A stretch of DNA of 64,000 bases, from positions 1-64,000 of the forward strand of contig NW_025062284.1 of the NCBI RefSeq assembly GCF_000002995.4, read 5' to 3'. The notes beneath the pieces were generated by a model. It was not told the DNA's origin and did not search any database. It saw only the letters and a list, made by a program, of their open reading frames with translations. Numbering within the stretch: the first letter of the stretch is position 1; every line of letters starts with the position of its first letter. This stretch comes from Brugia malayi (lineage: Eukaryota; Nematoda; Chromadorea; Rhabditida; Onchocercidae). Shown piece by piece: positions 11,436 through 23,075 of the stretch. The position numbers were made by a program, and so were the translations under genes.

Positions 11436-14400
11436 AAGATTGCAAACCCCCGAAATTCAGTTATACTCAGATTATATACAGATTACAATTCAGTTATACC
11501 CAGATTATAATTCAGTTATACTCAAACACTTAAAAAGTTAAAATTAAAGTTTTTTAATTTTTAGCATAAAAAACTGGCAAAAAACATTAAAAATAAAAAA
11601 TATTAAAATAAAACATTAAAAAAAAATAAAAATATATAGTAATGTTCTATCATATTTAAACAGAGAACAAAAAAAAACTTTTTTCATCAAAAAAATATTT
11701 ATATTAAAATTACTTTTGCTCATATGTTGCTATGATTCTCTGATTGAAAAGACAAAATCATTTTAATTGTTTTAAAGTTTTTTTTTATTTCTATTGTCAA
11801 ATTTATGTTAATTGGTGAATGATTCTTTTGTAAGAATGCAACTTCTCTAAAACTGTAATTTTATCTCAGAAACAAGATTTCTGTGGCTATTATTAAAAAG
11901 CAAATTCAATATTTTTTTTCTGCTTCGTTTAAAAAAAGATGCTCTCAAAACGTTTGTTTATCATTTATTTATTATTATAAAACTTCATCGATTCTTATTA
12001 TTGCCTTTAATTTACTTATGAATCCATTTCATTTCAAAGTGGAAAAAGAGACAATTTATTTTAGATCTATAAAAAAATCTAACTTTTCTCTTGATCATTA
12101 TTGAAATAATTTCGGAGCAAAATAAAATACTCACTTTAGCATATAATTTAATAATTTCGATTTAACATTTAACAGGAACAAAATCATACATTTGGAAAAA
12201 ATAAAAGAAATTAAAAGTACTTTTCACAAGCAAAATTGATTCATCAGTTTCTTTTTTCATGTGTATGCATGAATGAATTATCAAATAATTTAAAATAGTT
12301 ATGGAATATTGTTGTAATTCAGTTAAAATTAATTCAATAAATGCAGAATATTTGTTGAATATCGCTGATGCTTTTCAAGTAATTCAAAAATCAAATTTAT
12401 TATAAGAGCAATCAAAAAAGAAGGAAGGAAAGGAAGAAATTTTAAATAATAAACAAAATGAGAAAAATGTGCTGAATTTTTTTAGAATTAATGGATCTAA
12501 ATTATTTCATATTCCGTATAAAAATTTTTTATCAATTGAAATTTCTTTCTTTATTTTTTTATATCCTAAAAAAAAGGATAAGTAAGCAAAAAGTTTTCCA
12601 TTATTGATAACATTTTGAAATACCGAAATGGAGAGATTAAAATTGGGAAATTATTACCGATTGTAAATTATTGTAATCTAAAATTGAACAGACAGATCTT
12701 TCAGTAACTAACTTGTAATAACAGATTATACATTATTTTTTTTCTTTTTTTAAATTATAGCAAATATTTTTTCTCTTGCTTTTTTCTTTTAAATTTTAAC
12801 AAACCTTTTCAACTACTTTTTCTTCCTCATTTTCAATTCGATTTTAACTGAAATTTCAATTATTTTTATAATGCACTGCAGATAGGTAAATAATTGATTG
12901 CTAATAATAAACATTTTAAAGACTGGTTCATTGCAAAGTTATATTATTTGCTGAATTTCTTTTCCATTTATTTAAATACTTTATGCTTTTTCCTTTTGGT
13001 ATTTTCCTTTATTTCAAACAGTGTATAAAGCAAGGCAAGAGAGAGAGGAAAAAAGATGAAAATAGTAAAAGACAATCTTTTTTTAAATTTATGAAACATT
13101 TGAAAATTTCGCAGAATTTTATTTATATTTTTTTTTCTTGGTAAGTTTTTTTATTAATATAATTTTACTGGGCGAAGAAAAAAGAAGGAAAAAGAATAAG
13201 GAATAAAAGACTGTTTTGGCAAATATTGTTTATCTGCGATAATTAATTTATCGTTGATTAATTGGTGCAATAATTTTAATATTTTTCATGTCTTCGTTTT
13301 TTTTTTTTTTTTCGTTAGAAGAATTAAAATAGGCAATTGGGAGAAATGAATATGAACTATATTATTAGATTAATGATATTATTATTGCTTGCTACGATGT
13401 GCCACCTGTTTACATTGGGAATCAAATGATCAATTGAATAATTTTCACCCTTTTACAAAATTTATCACCAAATGGAACAGAAGATTACTGTGATTTGTAT
13501 GAGGAATAAACAAATATTTCAAGATGTCATTCAAAATGTCATGATATGGTTGATTATTTCATTTACTGATTATTTATTATTATTAGTTACCTCATCTGTT
13601 AATTATATGCTACTTTTATCATTTCATTTGCTGAATTTCACTTCTTGATTTAAAATTAAATTGAAAAAAATGAGAATAATTTTAATTAAATATGGTAAGT
13701 GTGCAGTTATTATATATGTACAAAAAGGATTAAATTACTACAGTTTGAAATGAAACAATTGCTATCGTCAAACATACAATTATTATTTGTATTCATTTTG
13801 GCTAACTGATTAACAACATTCTTAATAATTTTAAAAGATTTTTAATTTAAAGTGACATATCTTAATAAGTACCAGAAAAATTACTTATGAGGCCATCCTA
13901 TCATCTGTGGTCATCAATATCAATTATAATTTCTTAATTATTTTCCTTTCATCTATGCCATTATTATTATTATTATTATTATTTTAAAGTTTAACTTTAC
14001 TAAAACGAAAGGCCATCTTAGCTTCTTTAATATTTTAATAGAGAGATAAATTAGGTATTTAATTTATTTTTGTCATATTTATTGCAAATGTCAGTTCCGT
14101 CGGTTAAATACTAAAATTTGAAGTCGAAAATTTTATATATATATGTAATATTTTATTAACCCATTAACCGATTGATTGATTGCTATGTAAAATATATTAA
14201 TGAATAATTTTTTTGTTTTTAGATCCTTTTTTGAATCAGATTTATCTATCATAAAATTTGATGAGATATTTACATTTGATCGAAAAATTCAATGTCAAAT
14301 TGTTAAGTGTATTATATATCACTTTCACTTTGTGGTCATTACGAGACAGAAATATTATATAAGTAATACACATATACACCCAGTAGTAGTTATAAATAAT

Positions 14401-17400
14401 TGTGTGTAATGTATATTTGGCTTGAATGTGATACTGGCACTTGAAATGACTCCTAAACAGATACTTGAACTTGGCCTAAATTGTCGTCAAATTTGGGATT
14501 CAGTCTGAACATAACTTGTGGCTTAGAATCGAATTGAATTTTCGTATATTCAAGAACTTAACTTATTTGTCATTGTAGTTGATGTAGACAAATGCGTTTT
14601 TTTGTTATTTTTCCTTTTTTTTGAATCAGATTTATCTATCACAAAATTTAGATCCATTGTAACGAATGATAGATCTATTGTAACGATTTTATTTGCTAAT
14701 ATATATAGGTATTTGCTAATAATATATAGGTATTAATTTAAGCTACAGTACTGATAATTTCGTGAAGTATTTAATAAATGAATAAATTAATGGGGAAATA
14801 AACTGAATGGTTAGTGAGAGAGTGTAGCCGAATTGTAGCTTACTGATAAAGAAAAACTAGTAAAAACTGATCAAGACAAAGGATTTAAATCTTTATACAG
14901 TGGTCATTGACTTGCAACAAGAGCATGATTATTAAGTAAGGAACTATTAGATAACTTTGCTCTTCATATAGAAAGAGTTCTAATATTGTAGCTTCCCAAA
15001 GGTTGGCTAACAGTTTATAAGAATATTTTGACATTGCAAATACATTTGATTTGGAACAAAGGAGTAATTTTTAACATATATTTAATATGTTGCACCTTTT
15101 ATTATCAGATGAAAATGTCTAGAATGTAGTTAAGCTCAACTACAATAGAAAGATGAGTGTTGGAATGATTGCTTATATAAAGTATAATTTGAAACAGTTT
15201 TACATTTCTAATGTTCAATTAAAACGAATTTTAGCTTTATATTATGAATTAATACAATTTTATTTGATATATTTTGTAAATTAAGTTATTTAAAAGTTCG
15301 CGAGATTGTTTTGACATATAAATTGGTACTTGAAATGGAAGTTCGCAACTAAATGAAGTTTAATTGGTACTTGAAAATGTAGATGGGAAGTCATAAATTT
15401 CTGTTACTGAATTAATGCCATTTCTACTTTTTTTACACTACATTAACAACTAACAGCAACAACAATAAAAGTAATAAATAGATAATAATAATTGTCACGG
15501 ATTTTAATATCGATATATCGAGAAGCACTAAATAAATGTTAATAATGCTTAATATAGCAATCCATTGGTGTCTTTTACAATTTATCGCAATGGTTTAACT
15601 AACCTTTGATTTCATATCAATTCACATACTATGACCATCTATCTTGTAATGTCTATTGTAATTATAGTAGCAACACATCATGTTGTCTAGACAACCCATT
15701 GTACTTACCTTTGTGATATCCATTGTAAAACCTATTGTTAAAGTAACTCATTACTATGTCTAGACAATTTATCCTTTGTACGAAAATGTCTAATTATAAA
15801 CCACTCCCACATCTTAACACATATAATGTAAGATATGATTGTTACAACGTATAAGGGTTACCCTTGTTAAAAAATTTTGGTGTGTGTAATTTGTTGCCAA
15901 GAACCAGACGAGTTCAATTTCAATTGTCCTCTATCAATGTATTGTCCTATTACTTGTGCTAATAAAGGAAATGTTATATTTCTCTGTTATTTTACGTATT
16001 TACATCTGCATCCAGCAAATCTCTTTGCCATCAAAATCCTCTCTCAATTAGTTATAAATTGCAAGTAGATTCTCAATAATAGCTCGCATGATAAGGATTT
16101 TTTGGAAGCAGAAGCAATTTTTTGCTTCTTAAACCATTTTTCTGATAAATAACATTGCAGTATTATTTTCGATAATATGACAAGAACTCTTCAGAGTTTT
16201 CCACTAGTAATCATTTATAATAGAACATTGTGATATGAAAATAGTCTAATGAAAGTGTTTGATATCTATCATTCAATTTTCAAAGTTCAGAGGCGAATGT
16301 AAATAGAATGCCGTTGTGACGTTTCTATTTACATTGAAATTACTGTTGGTATCGGTGAAATAATTCAACTCAGTTTAAGCTTAATTACTCCTACAAACGT
16401 CTTAATGTCCCAGAATTTGAAATTCATCTATTTACCTTGTTTTCATTTGAGCTAGTAGTAATTTTATCGTCGTAGCTTTGCGAAGTGTAATGAGCTTATG
16501 ATAAGCAGTCGAAATAGCTGCGCTGATATTTTATACACTGAAGCTTTTTTAATGCTATTAACCTGCTTGTATTGTTTTCCGCAATTACTCACTTTTTGAT
16601 ATTGCAATTAAAAAGTCCTAAATATTGTATTATCATTACTTTTAGACAATGAGAATAGTGATAATGATTGTGTTAAATAATGAAAGTCTACCATTTCAAA
16701 TAGTTTCAAATAGTGCAAGTATTTTACATTGCTGTATTTGCTTGGTTCGTATATTATCTTTAAAACCTCGTTTATACTCCTTTTTACCACACTGAAAGTT
16801 TTAGAGATAAAATAACTAATATTTTCTCCCTTTTCATTTTTTTCTTACTGTATTTTATATATGGACTGACAATTTTCATGATGGTAAACATTCTTAAAAT
16901 CAAATGAGTTATTATTCTTAAAGTAAACATTCTTAAAGTGAAATGAGTTATTAAATTTAAAAGGAAGAAACGGTTAAAGTAGCCTCTCTATCTGCGGTGG
17001 ATACAACGTCAATCGAAAATGCAGGAACACATAAGGTGATTTTTTAAAAAATTTTGAGATGAAACTAAAGTTTCAAAACCGTCATTTTTGAAAACAAATA
17101 GTAATAAAAAACAGTTGAATAAACTTTTGAAAGGCTGGTGTTGCAATCGGGCCGCTGATTATTTTGAATGATAAATCTATTATCTCGTCAGATGAATTGT
17201 TCTGTTGTGTTATCTCATCATTGTGATCACGAAGGTTCATAATATTATATTACAGGTCGCTTTATATCCCTTCAACTTTTCTCTTTGTATGTAAATTTCC
17301 CTAAACATTTACAGTAAAATCTTTGTTGAACTTAACTGTTTAACATAAAGTTTAACATAAAAATAACATAAAGTATGCAAATAAAAGTGCCATCTGCTTT

Positions 17401-17671
17401 CGAAGTAATGCAGTGTCAGTTCAAATGGATTGGGTGCTGGCTGTTTTCATTTATCGAACTTTATCGATTGCTTCCATGAGCGATCAGTTACTTTTTGACA
17501 TTTACCCAAGACTAGATAAAAGTAAAATTGGCATTATTTCAGCCAAGTATATTTATTATTGAAATCAACAATTATGTACAAATACGTACAAAGTTCTTGA
17601 TAAATATTTCATGAGCTTTAATTTGTGTGATAGATTTATTGCAGTAAAAGAATTTAACTTCAAGCTACAAA
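11436..17671. other. AT-rich interval with no recognisable gene
   Basis: More than 6 kb of AT-rich, low-complexity sequence with homopolymer runs and an ATT microsatellite at about 13,961-13,983. Short open frames at 11,883-12,104, 14,200-14,409, 15,877-16,068 and 16,608-16,790 look like chance frames: they are rich in Phe, Ile, Lys and Asn and contain no motif I recognise. I see no RNA gene. The 235 bp before block 1 of the satellite are similar. Confidence 0.5.
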
Positions 17672-17971
17672 ATGGATGGCACTATCAAAGGCAGATGCTG
17701 GATTAGAATCGATCCATATTATCGAACAGCCATGCTAGATGAGCATGGAGTATGTAGAAAAATTTGTAAGAAATCAAGTAAAGAACTGAAAATACTTGAA
17801 TCTATATTCTGTAAAAAGAAAGCAGTGACACAGATTAAATACGATTTCTCGGTGAGTTCTCCATTGCATTTAAATTTCTTCCTTCATTTAGGTGAGAACT
17901 GCACCTGGAGCCTTTCTTTGTATCCGTTATTTTTTGATGGATGTAAACATTCTCAGAATTTTCCATTGTAA
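17672..17971 (+). CDS. Possible small host gene, two exons
   Basis: An ATG-initiated frame whose first 60 residues are charged and cysteine-containing (RCWIRIDPYY, GVCRKICKKSSKEL), unlike the chance frames around it. A GTGAGT donor follows codon 60 at 17,852 and a TTCATTTAG acceptor ends at 17,891, giving a 40-nt intron, short even for a nematode. Splicing shifts the frame and continues as VRTAPGAFLCIRYFLMDVN and beyond. Unspliced, the frame gives 99 residues to 17,971. No domain is recognised and no neighbour suggests a role. It could be a real short gene, a first exon of a decayed gene, or chance. Confidence 0.3.
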   Translation: MDGTIKGRCWIRIDPYYRTAMLDEHGVCRKICKKSSKELKILESIFCKKKAVTQIKYDFSVSSPLHLNFFLHLGENCTWSLSLYPLFFDGCKHSQNFPL

Positions 17972-18560
17972 CAAGGTATTTCCCATCACTCTGTTATTCT
18001 TTATTCCTTCTAGTATTTTCATTTTATTATTTACGAAGACATCATAGTGCATGATATTTCCCTTCATTTTCTTCTCACAGCATTTTTGAGGTAAATTTCT
18101 TCATTTCAAAAGTCGAAATATAAGTGTTGCTTTAGACTAGAAATTGTTCGCAAACATTGAGACAACATCAGCTGTGCCTTATTGAAAACATTAGCTACGA
18201 TAATTCATCAGACGCTTTTTCCGTGCGACTTAAACTTTATCGATGTCGAAAAATGCAAACTATGTAAAAAGGAAAAATACAATTGTGTTAACTTACCAAT
18301 TTAACTTACAATTGGAGTGAAGAACATAAGAAGGCTACATCACATACATAGTTGTATTAGCGCACATTAAGAAACAGTAGGAATAGAATAAAATCATTAT
18401 TTACTTATTCATCAAGCGAAAAAGCGCAACGCAGTAGTTCAGGCTACGTGATAAAAATGAGGAGCAGTACGTAGCATGAACGTAAGGGTCAACATTCGAC
18501 ACTAAAAACTACTCATGAAGATTTTTTGATAAAAATTGATTTATAAAAATTTAATTAATT
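17972..18560. other. Intergenic, nothing recognised
   Basis: AT-rich sequence between the possible small gene and satellite block 2. No frame, repeat or structured element stands out. Confidence 0.5.
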
Positions 18561-19560
18561 TTGTTGATCAAATATGGATTGAAACTTAAATATTAATGTT
18601 TATTTTATTATTTATGTTGCAAATTGACCACACCATAAATGACCAGTACCCATGCAACGCTTATAAATTAATCAATTAAGCTCAAAATACTTAATTTTCT
18701 TTATGAATTGATATTTTTAAATATTTTAACATTTAATTAAAATAAATTTTGACAATACATGTATTCATTTCGCGTTTTAATATGCAAAAGCTTTTAAAAA
18801 TTGTACAAATTTCCTAAATTTTGATACTTAAATTAGAAACAAAAATTAATTCTATTGTAAGAATGAATTAAAACCGTCATTAATTAAAAATTTAATTAAT
18901 TTTGCTAATAAAATATTGATTAAAGCTTAATTATTAAAGTTTAATTTATTATTTATGTTGCCAATTGACCACACCATAAATGACCAGTACCCATGCAACG
19001 CATAAAATAAATCAATTAAGCTCAAAATATCTAACTTTTATTAATGAATATATATTTTTTAACAGTTTTAACATTTAATTAAAGTAAAATTTGATATTAC
19101 TAGAAATTATAGAAAAAAGTCTAATATACAAAAAAGGTTTTGATTCATTGCAAATCATAAAACTTTCATAAAATTTTATCTTAAGATTTCAAACAAAAAT
19201 TAATTTAAGCTGCAGAAATGAATTAAATCTACGACAAATTAGAAATCTTATTAATTTTGCTTCTCAAATATTAAAAAAAGCTTAGTTATTGAAATTTATT
19301 TTCATATTTATGTTGTCAATTGACCACACCGTAACTGACGTTATCCATGCAATGCATGGATTTAATCAATTGACTTCAAAATAACTAATTTTTTTTAAGG
19401 AATTGATATTTTTTAATAGTTTTAACATTTAATTAAAATTGAAAAAAGCTAGAGATTTCTTCTCTTTTTAATATACAAAAGCTCTTGCAAATTGTAGGAT
19501 TTTCGTGAAGATCAGTATTTAAATTTGAAATTTATTAAAGTTTGTTTTATTTTTTGAGCT
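18561..19560. repeat. AT-rich satellite, block 2 (~345-bp units)
   Basis: Three diverged units in direct orientation. Each contains a less AT-rich box, TTGACCACACC followed by TGACC..TA.CCATGCAA, at about 18,625, 18,966 and 19,320 (spacing about 341 and 354 bp). Then come ATCAATTAAGCTCAAAATA, CATTTAATTAAA, a degenerate ATACAAAA..CTT region, and ATTAATTT before the next unit. It is the same family as block 3 and a more distant relative of block 1. A 21-T run at 19,742-19,762 follows shortly after. Confidence 0.75.
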
Positions 19561-19781
19561 TTCAGCCTTCCAATGTTAAATTCATGCGTCATTTTTAACT
19601 AGTTTGGACAATGAAATTTAGATAAAATATGGATTAGAATCGAATTTTCATTAAAAAAATGCAAATATTTTGAAATTATTCGGCACTTTGCTTACAGTAA
19701 TATATTCGAGTAGTGGTGATCTTTCTTTTGCGTAAATTTTGTTTTTTTTTTTTTTTTTTTTTCACAATATTTTTTGAATGA

Positions 19782-20108
19782 TCAATTTCAAAAACCCTAC
19801 AAACGAAAAAGTTTTGGAGTGGGCTAAATGCTGCTGTACATTCCAAGGATATCCCACAAATCCAAAAAATGGATTATTTAATTTCCTGCTTAAAAGGTAC
19901 AGCATTGCAATTAGTAAAACGCTTTGATGTTGCCCCAGAAAATTATGAAATTGTGCGCCAAATATTGACCGAAAAATATGGAGACTCGTCGACAATAATG
20001 AAATTGCTGTACAGTGAACTATAGTTAATCAAACGAAACGATAAGAAATGGATCGAAGCTGTTGAAAGGATGGAAAGAATTTTCCGACAGTTTCTCTTCA
20101 GAGAATAA
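19782..20108 (+). pseudogene. BEL/Pao retrotransposon Gag fragment (DUF1759-like)
   Basis: One reading frame carries the conserved core of BEL/Pao LTR-retrotransposon Gag proteins: KKFWSGLNAAVHSKDIPQ, then KMDYLISCLKGTALQLVKRF, then ENYEIVRQILTEKYGDSS. The pattern of a query tryptophan, the LISCLKG.A helix and the NY..V...L..KYG block is that of the DUF1759 family. An in-frame TAG lies at 20,022; the frame resumes with NDKKWIEAVERMERIFRQ and ends at a TAA at 20,106. No protease, reverse transcriptase or LTR is visible nearby, so this is a lone relic. It lies just after a poly-T run and satellite block 2. The minus-strand frames over it are antisense. Confidence 0.85.
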
Positions 20109-20539
20109 GGAAATCTTCCTGTCTCTTCCGGAGCAATATGTACCATCATACTTTTCGTAGAACGATCTGTATGTAACGTTAGCTGTAACAGTTACATCAT
20201 TTCCGTTTGCAGATGAAAGTTATCATAAATGCTATAATATTCTATAATGAATGATAGTATTTCTATCTTGAAGCTTAATGTTAAATTTTTTGCTTTCTTT
20301 TGCGGCTTTGCACGATAACTTTTTTTTGCCACCCCCTCCCCCCCCCCCCCCCCCTAATATTTTTATTATAGTATAGTATATATGTTTAGTACATCATCAG
20401 CCACCTCTCTTAGAACTTAATTTTGCGCATCTTTTTAATCAGAGTTTACTCGACCATCACTTAGTAACGTTGCATTACCTCTGTGATTGCTATGCAAAAG
20501 AACGATGTGCGAAGGGTGGGTAGATCCATCATCTTTAGA
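20109..20539. other. Spacer with poly-C run
   Basis: Sequence between the Gag relic and the first Wolbachia insert. It contains a 17-base C run at 20,338-20,354 and nothing coding. The point where host DNA gives way to bacterial DNA lies close to 20,540 and shows no obvious target duplication. Confidence 0.4.
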
Positions 20540-21432
20540 TCTGTCTTTTACTCGGATATTCAATATATTTCTCTACTGTAGACACAATAGTAACTTCCTG
20601 CATTGGGTTCTCATAGAATGCACTATTTGTCAGATTTGGTTTTGGTTTACTGAAATGAAAATGCTCCAGAATTTATGTACCGAGTCCATATTGATTATAT
20701 ATGACAGGTAATTCATATATATGGCTTACATCAGGAACGGTTATTACATTAGATAAAGAATTGGCTATTTTCCCTCTTTGATTATCAGAAATTTATTTTT
20801 CACTACGGCATAATATATATCTGGCTGCAGTCCTGCAAAATTTAGCTCTCGAACTGAATGCTGTGTTGGTTTTGTCTTTAGCCAAATATGGTACCAAGGT
20901 TAAGTGAATAAGAATAAATCTTTGTTTTCCGAGTTTACATAACTAATTTGGCGTATGACTTGCAAAATTGGTTGACTTTCAATATCACCTACAGTCTTAC
21001 CAATTTTACATATCACAAAATCTAAGTCTTCCGTACCATTAAAAATAAATGACTTGATTAAATCCGTCACATGAGGAATGACCTGCACAGTTTTGCCCAG
21101 ATAATCACCACGTCTTTCCTTTTCAATAACTAATGATGCATCTTACCAGTTGTAATATTGTGTCTTTAGTTGCTTTATTTCCAGTAAAACGCTCATAATG
21201 CACAAGATCCAAATCAGTTTCGGCACCATCTTCAGTAACAAATACCATCCCATGCTGGGTTGGGCTCATTGTTCCAGGATCAATATTTAGATATGGGTTA
21301 AGTTTTTTAATGCGAACTTTAAAGCCATGAGCTTGAAGAAGTGAACATACACTTGAAGTGACCAAACCTTTACCAAAGGATTAAACAACCCGAGATGTTA
21401 CAAAAATAAATTTAGCTTCTTTCATCAGTCCA
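20540..21432 (-). pseudogene. pyrG: Wolbachia-derived CTP synthase fragment
   Basis: CTP synthase aminates UTP to CTP. The minus strand reads, in order, KFIFVTS then [80 protein letters not shown] (first residue altered) and VGDIESQP, the conserved start of the synthetase domain. It continues with frameshifts through [25 protein letters not shown] and VSHIYELPVIYNQYGLGT, down to EVTIVSTVEKYIEYP near 20,545. That is roughly the first 300 of about 540 residues. A stop falls near the start, between VTSRVV and SFGKG, and there are several frameshifts. The gene is broken and joined directly to prfB. Divergence from living Wolbachia suggests an old insertion. Confidence 0.93.
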
Positions 21433-21477
21433 CAAAGGGAACAGAAGTAGATTCATTTTCTTCTTTTTCCAATATAA

Positions 21478-21822
21478 TTTTATCGATTAAAAAATTTTAA
21501 TATTTCAGTCCAATCATTGCTCTCTGTTCCACCAACTCCTGAGTAGATTTCTAGAAGCAATCAGTATTATCTGCTCCATCAGTAAATAAGAAATTTGTTT
21601 CTTTACGCTTGATTAATTTTTCTGATTTTAGTAATTTATTTTCAATTTCAGAGAAAAACTCTTCATCGTTTTCATCAATAGTGGATTTCATTAAACTGAT
21701 AGCATCGTTATAATCACTTTCTAGCTTTGAAAATGACTCTATATCATTCTTAATTTTAGAATATTCTTTTAAAATTCTTGTCCCTCTTGGCTGTTTTGCC
21801 ATAGATTACCATCCACAGTTTG
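21478..21822 (-). pseudogene. prfB: Wolbachia-derived peptide chain release factor 2, N-terminal fragment
   Basis: Release factor 2 ends translation at UAA and UGA codons. The minus strand reads GNLWQNSQEGQEF, shifts frame, then gives LKEYSKIKNDIESFS, LESDYNDAISLM, DENDEEFFSEIENKLLKSEK and, after another shift, LEIYSGVGGTESNDWTEI. The last block is the conserved start of domain 2 (GAGGTE.DW in the family). The stop-codon recognition and GGQ regions are absent; the sequence breaks near 21,478 and passes into pyrG. Only about the first third of the protein is present. Confidence 0.85.
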
Positions 21823-21846
21823 AGACTACAACTTTTCGAGGCGCAA

Positions 21847-21890
21847 TTTTGACACCTCCTGACAACAGAAATAATCAGGAGGTGTCAAAA
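21847..21890. other. Perfect 16-bp inverted repeat
   Basis: The arms TTTTGACACCTCCTGA and TCAGGAGGTGTCAAAA are exactly complementary and separated by 12 bp. The hairpin lies just upstream of the prfB fragment, between it and virB4 read in opposite directions. It could be a bacterial intergenic hairpin carried in with the insert; a clear T-tract after the stem is lacking, so a simple terminator is not certain. Confidence 0.8.
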
Positions 21891-22084
21891 AAATTTTAGC
21901 TAAGTTCTGAAAATACTCAAGGATTTTTAGATAAATTTTCATTATGCTTTAATATATTTATTATTAGTATTTATTATTAGCGGCAATAACAGTACACAAA
22001 ATAGAAATTTAACCATATAATAGTTAAATAATGATAAATAATTGAAGGAAATTTTAAATTATGAAAGGAAGATAGATCCTTCAG

Positions 22085-22792
22085 AAACCTAGTACCATTT
22101 TTAGGACTTGCAGGTTCTGATACTCTAGCTGGAGTGATATCTATGTGGCATGGTAATAGCTCTCATGCTGAAGTATTTGATAACAATAAAGATTTGATAG
22201 ATTTTTCAAAAGCAAGAGTATTTGGCTTTGAAATGGCTAGCTTACTCAAAAATCCCGTTGCTCTTGGGCTAGTCTTGACTTATTATTTCACAGGATTAGT
22301 ATATCTCTTGATGGCACTCCATCTATTATCGTCCTTGATGAGGTATGGACATTAATATATAATCCTCTTTTTGTACCTAAGATAAAGGACTGGTTGAAAG
22401 TGCTGAGAAAATTAAATGCCTTTGTGGTTTTTGCTATTCAGAGCGTTGAAGATGCAAGCAAAAGTACTATTAGTAATATAAATGTACAGCAAACATCAAC
22501 ACAGATTTTTTTGTCAAATCTAAAAGCTACTAGTGTCTACCGGAATGTTTTCATGTTGACTGAACGCGAGTACATACTAATCAAGCACACAGATCCAAGT
22601 ACTAGATTTTTTTTTTTGGTCAAACAAGGGATTAATGCTGTGGTAGCGAGAATAGACTTAAAAGGTTTAGATGATATAGTCAACGCATTATGGACGTGCA
22701 GAGAGTGTCATACTGTTATATTAAAAGAAGTCGGGGAGGTTCCAAAAGTATGGTTGCTTGTCTATATTTTATCAGAAGTAAAAAATGTTTAA
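22085..22792 (+). pseudogene. virB4: Wolbachia-derived type IV secretion ATPase VirB4, C-terminal part
   Basis: VirB4 is the large inner-membrane ATPase of the type IV secretion system. Three frames give WHGNSSHAEVFDNNKDLI, FSKARVFGFEMASLLKNP, then the Walker B strand SIIVLDEVWTL, IKDWLKVLRKLNAFVVFA, QSVEDASKSTISN, FLSNLKATSVYRNVFMLT, DPSTRFF and LVKQGINAVVARIDLKGL. The family ends near 800 residues; only about the last 240 are present, so the Walker A motif is missing. Frameshifts fall near 22,300 and 22,610 and the residues after LKGLDDIV are scrambled. The stop is a TAA at about 22,790. Confidence 0.92.
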
Positions 22793-23075
22793 GACTAAGC
22801 TGTCATTACGGTATTTTTTACTAGATATAGATTTTACTTGCAGACAGAGTAAGTGACACTGATAAAACGAAATTGTTAGCAGATTTAGTTCTGTTGCTAG
22901 CATTAGTCATGCCTCTAACCCTGACTATTGGACTTTGAAAACAGTTGCAGCTATTGCAGGAATAGCAATTACGGTGGTGAAAATCCCTTCATATCTAATT
23001 CAAAATTTCAAATATGATTTGTTAGCTACGTCTATAACGTTTCACGGTTCACCATTTTACCATTTGCGAATTTCC
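22793..23075 (+). pseudogene. Unidentified bacterial fragment after virB4
   Basis: Hydrophobic segments in two frames follow the virB4 stop: DKTKLLADL and LKTVAAIAGIAITVVKIPSY. In Wolbachia virB4 is followed by virB6 genes that begin with a hydrophobic leader, so this may be the start of virB6, but I cannot match it residue by residue. It may equally be an unrelated fragment joined after insertion. Confidence 0.35.

Noticed and set aside
19762..20149. Two minus-strand frames of 68-77 residues
   Set aside because: Antisense to the BEL/Pao Gag relic on the plus strand.
22134..22792. A functional type IV secretion gene in the host
   Set aside because: virB4 lacks its Walker A half and has frameshifts, so no working ATPase is encoded.
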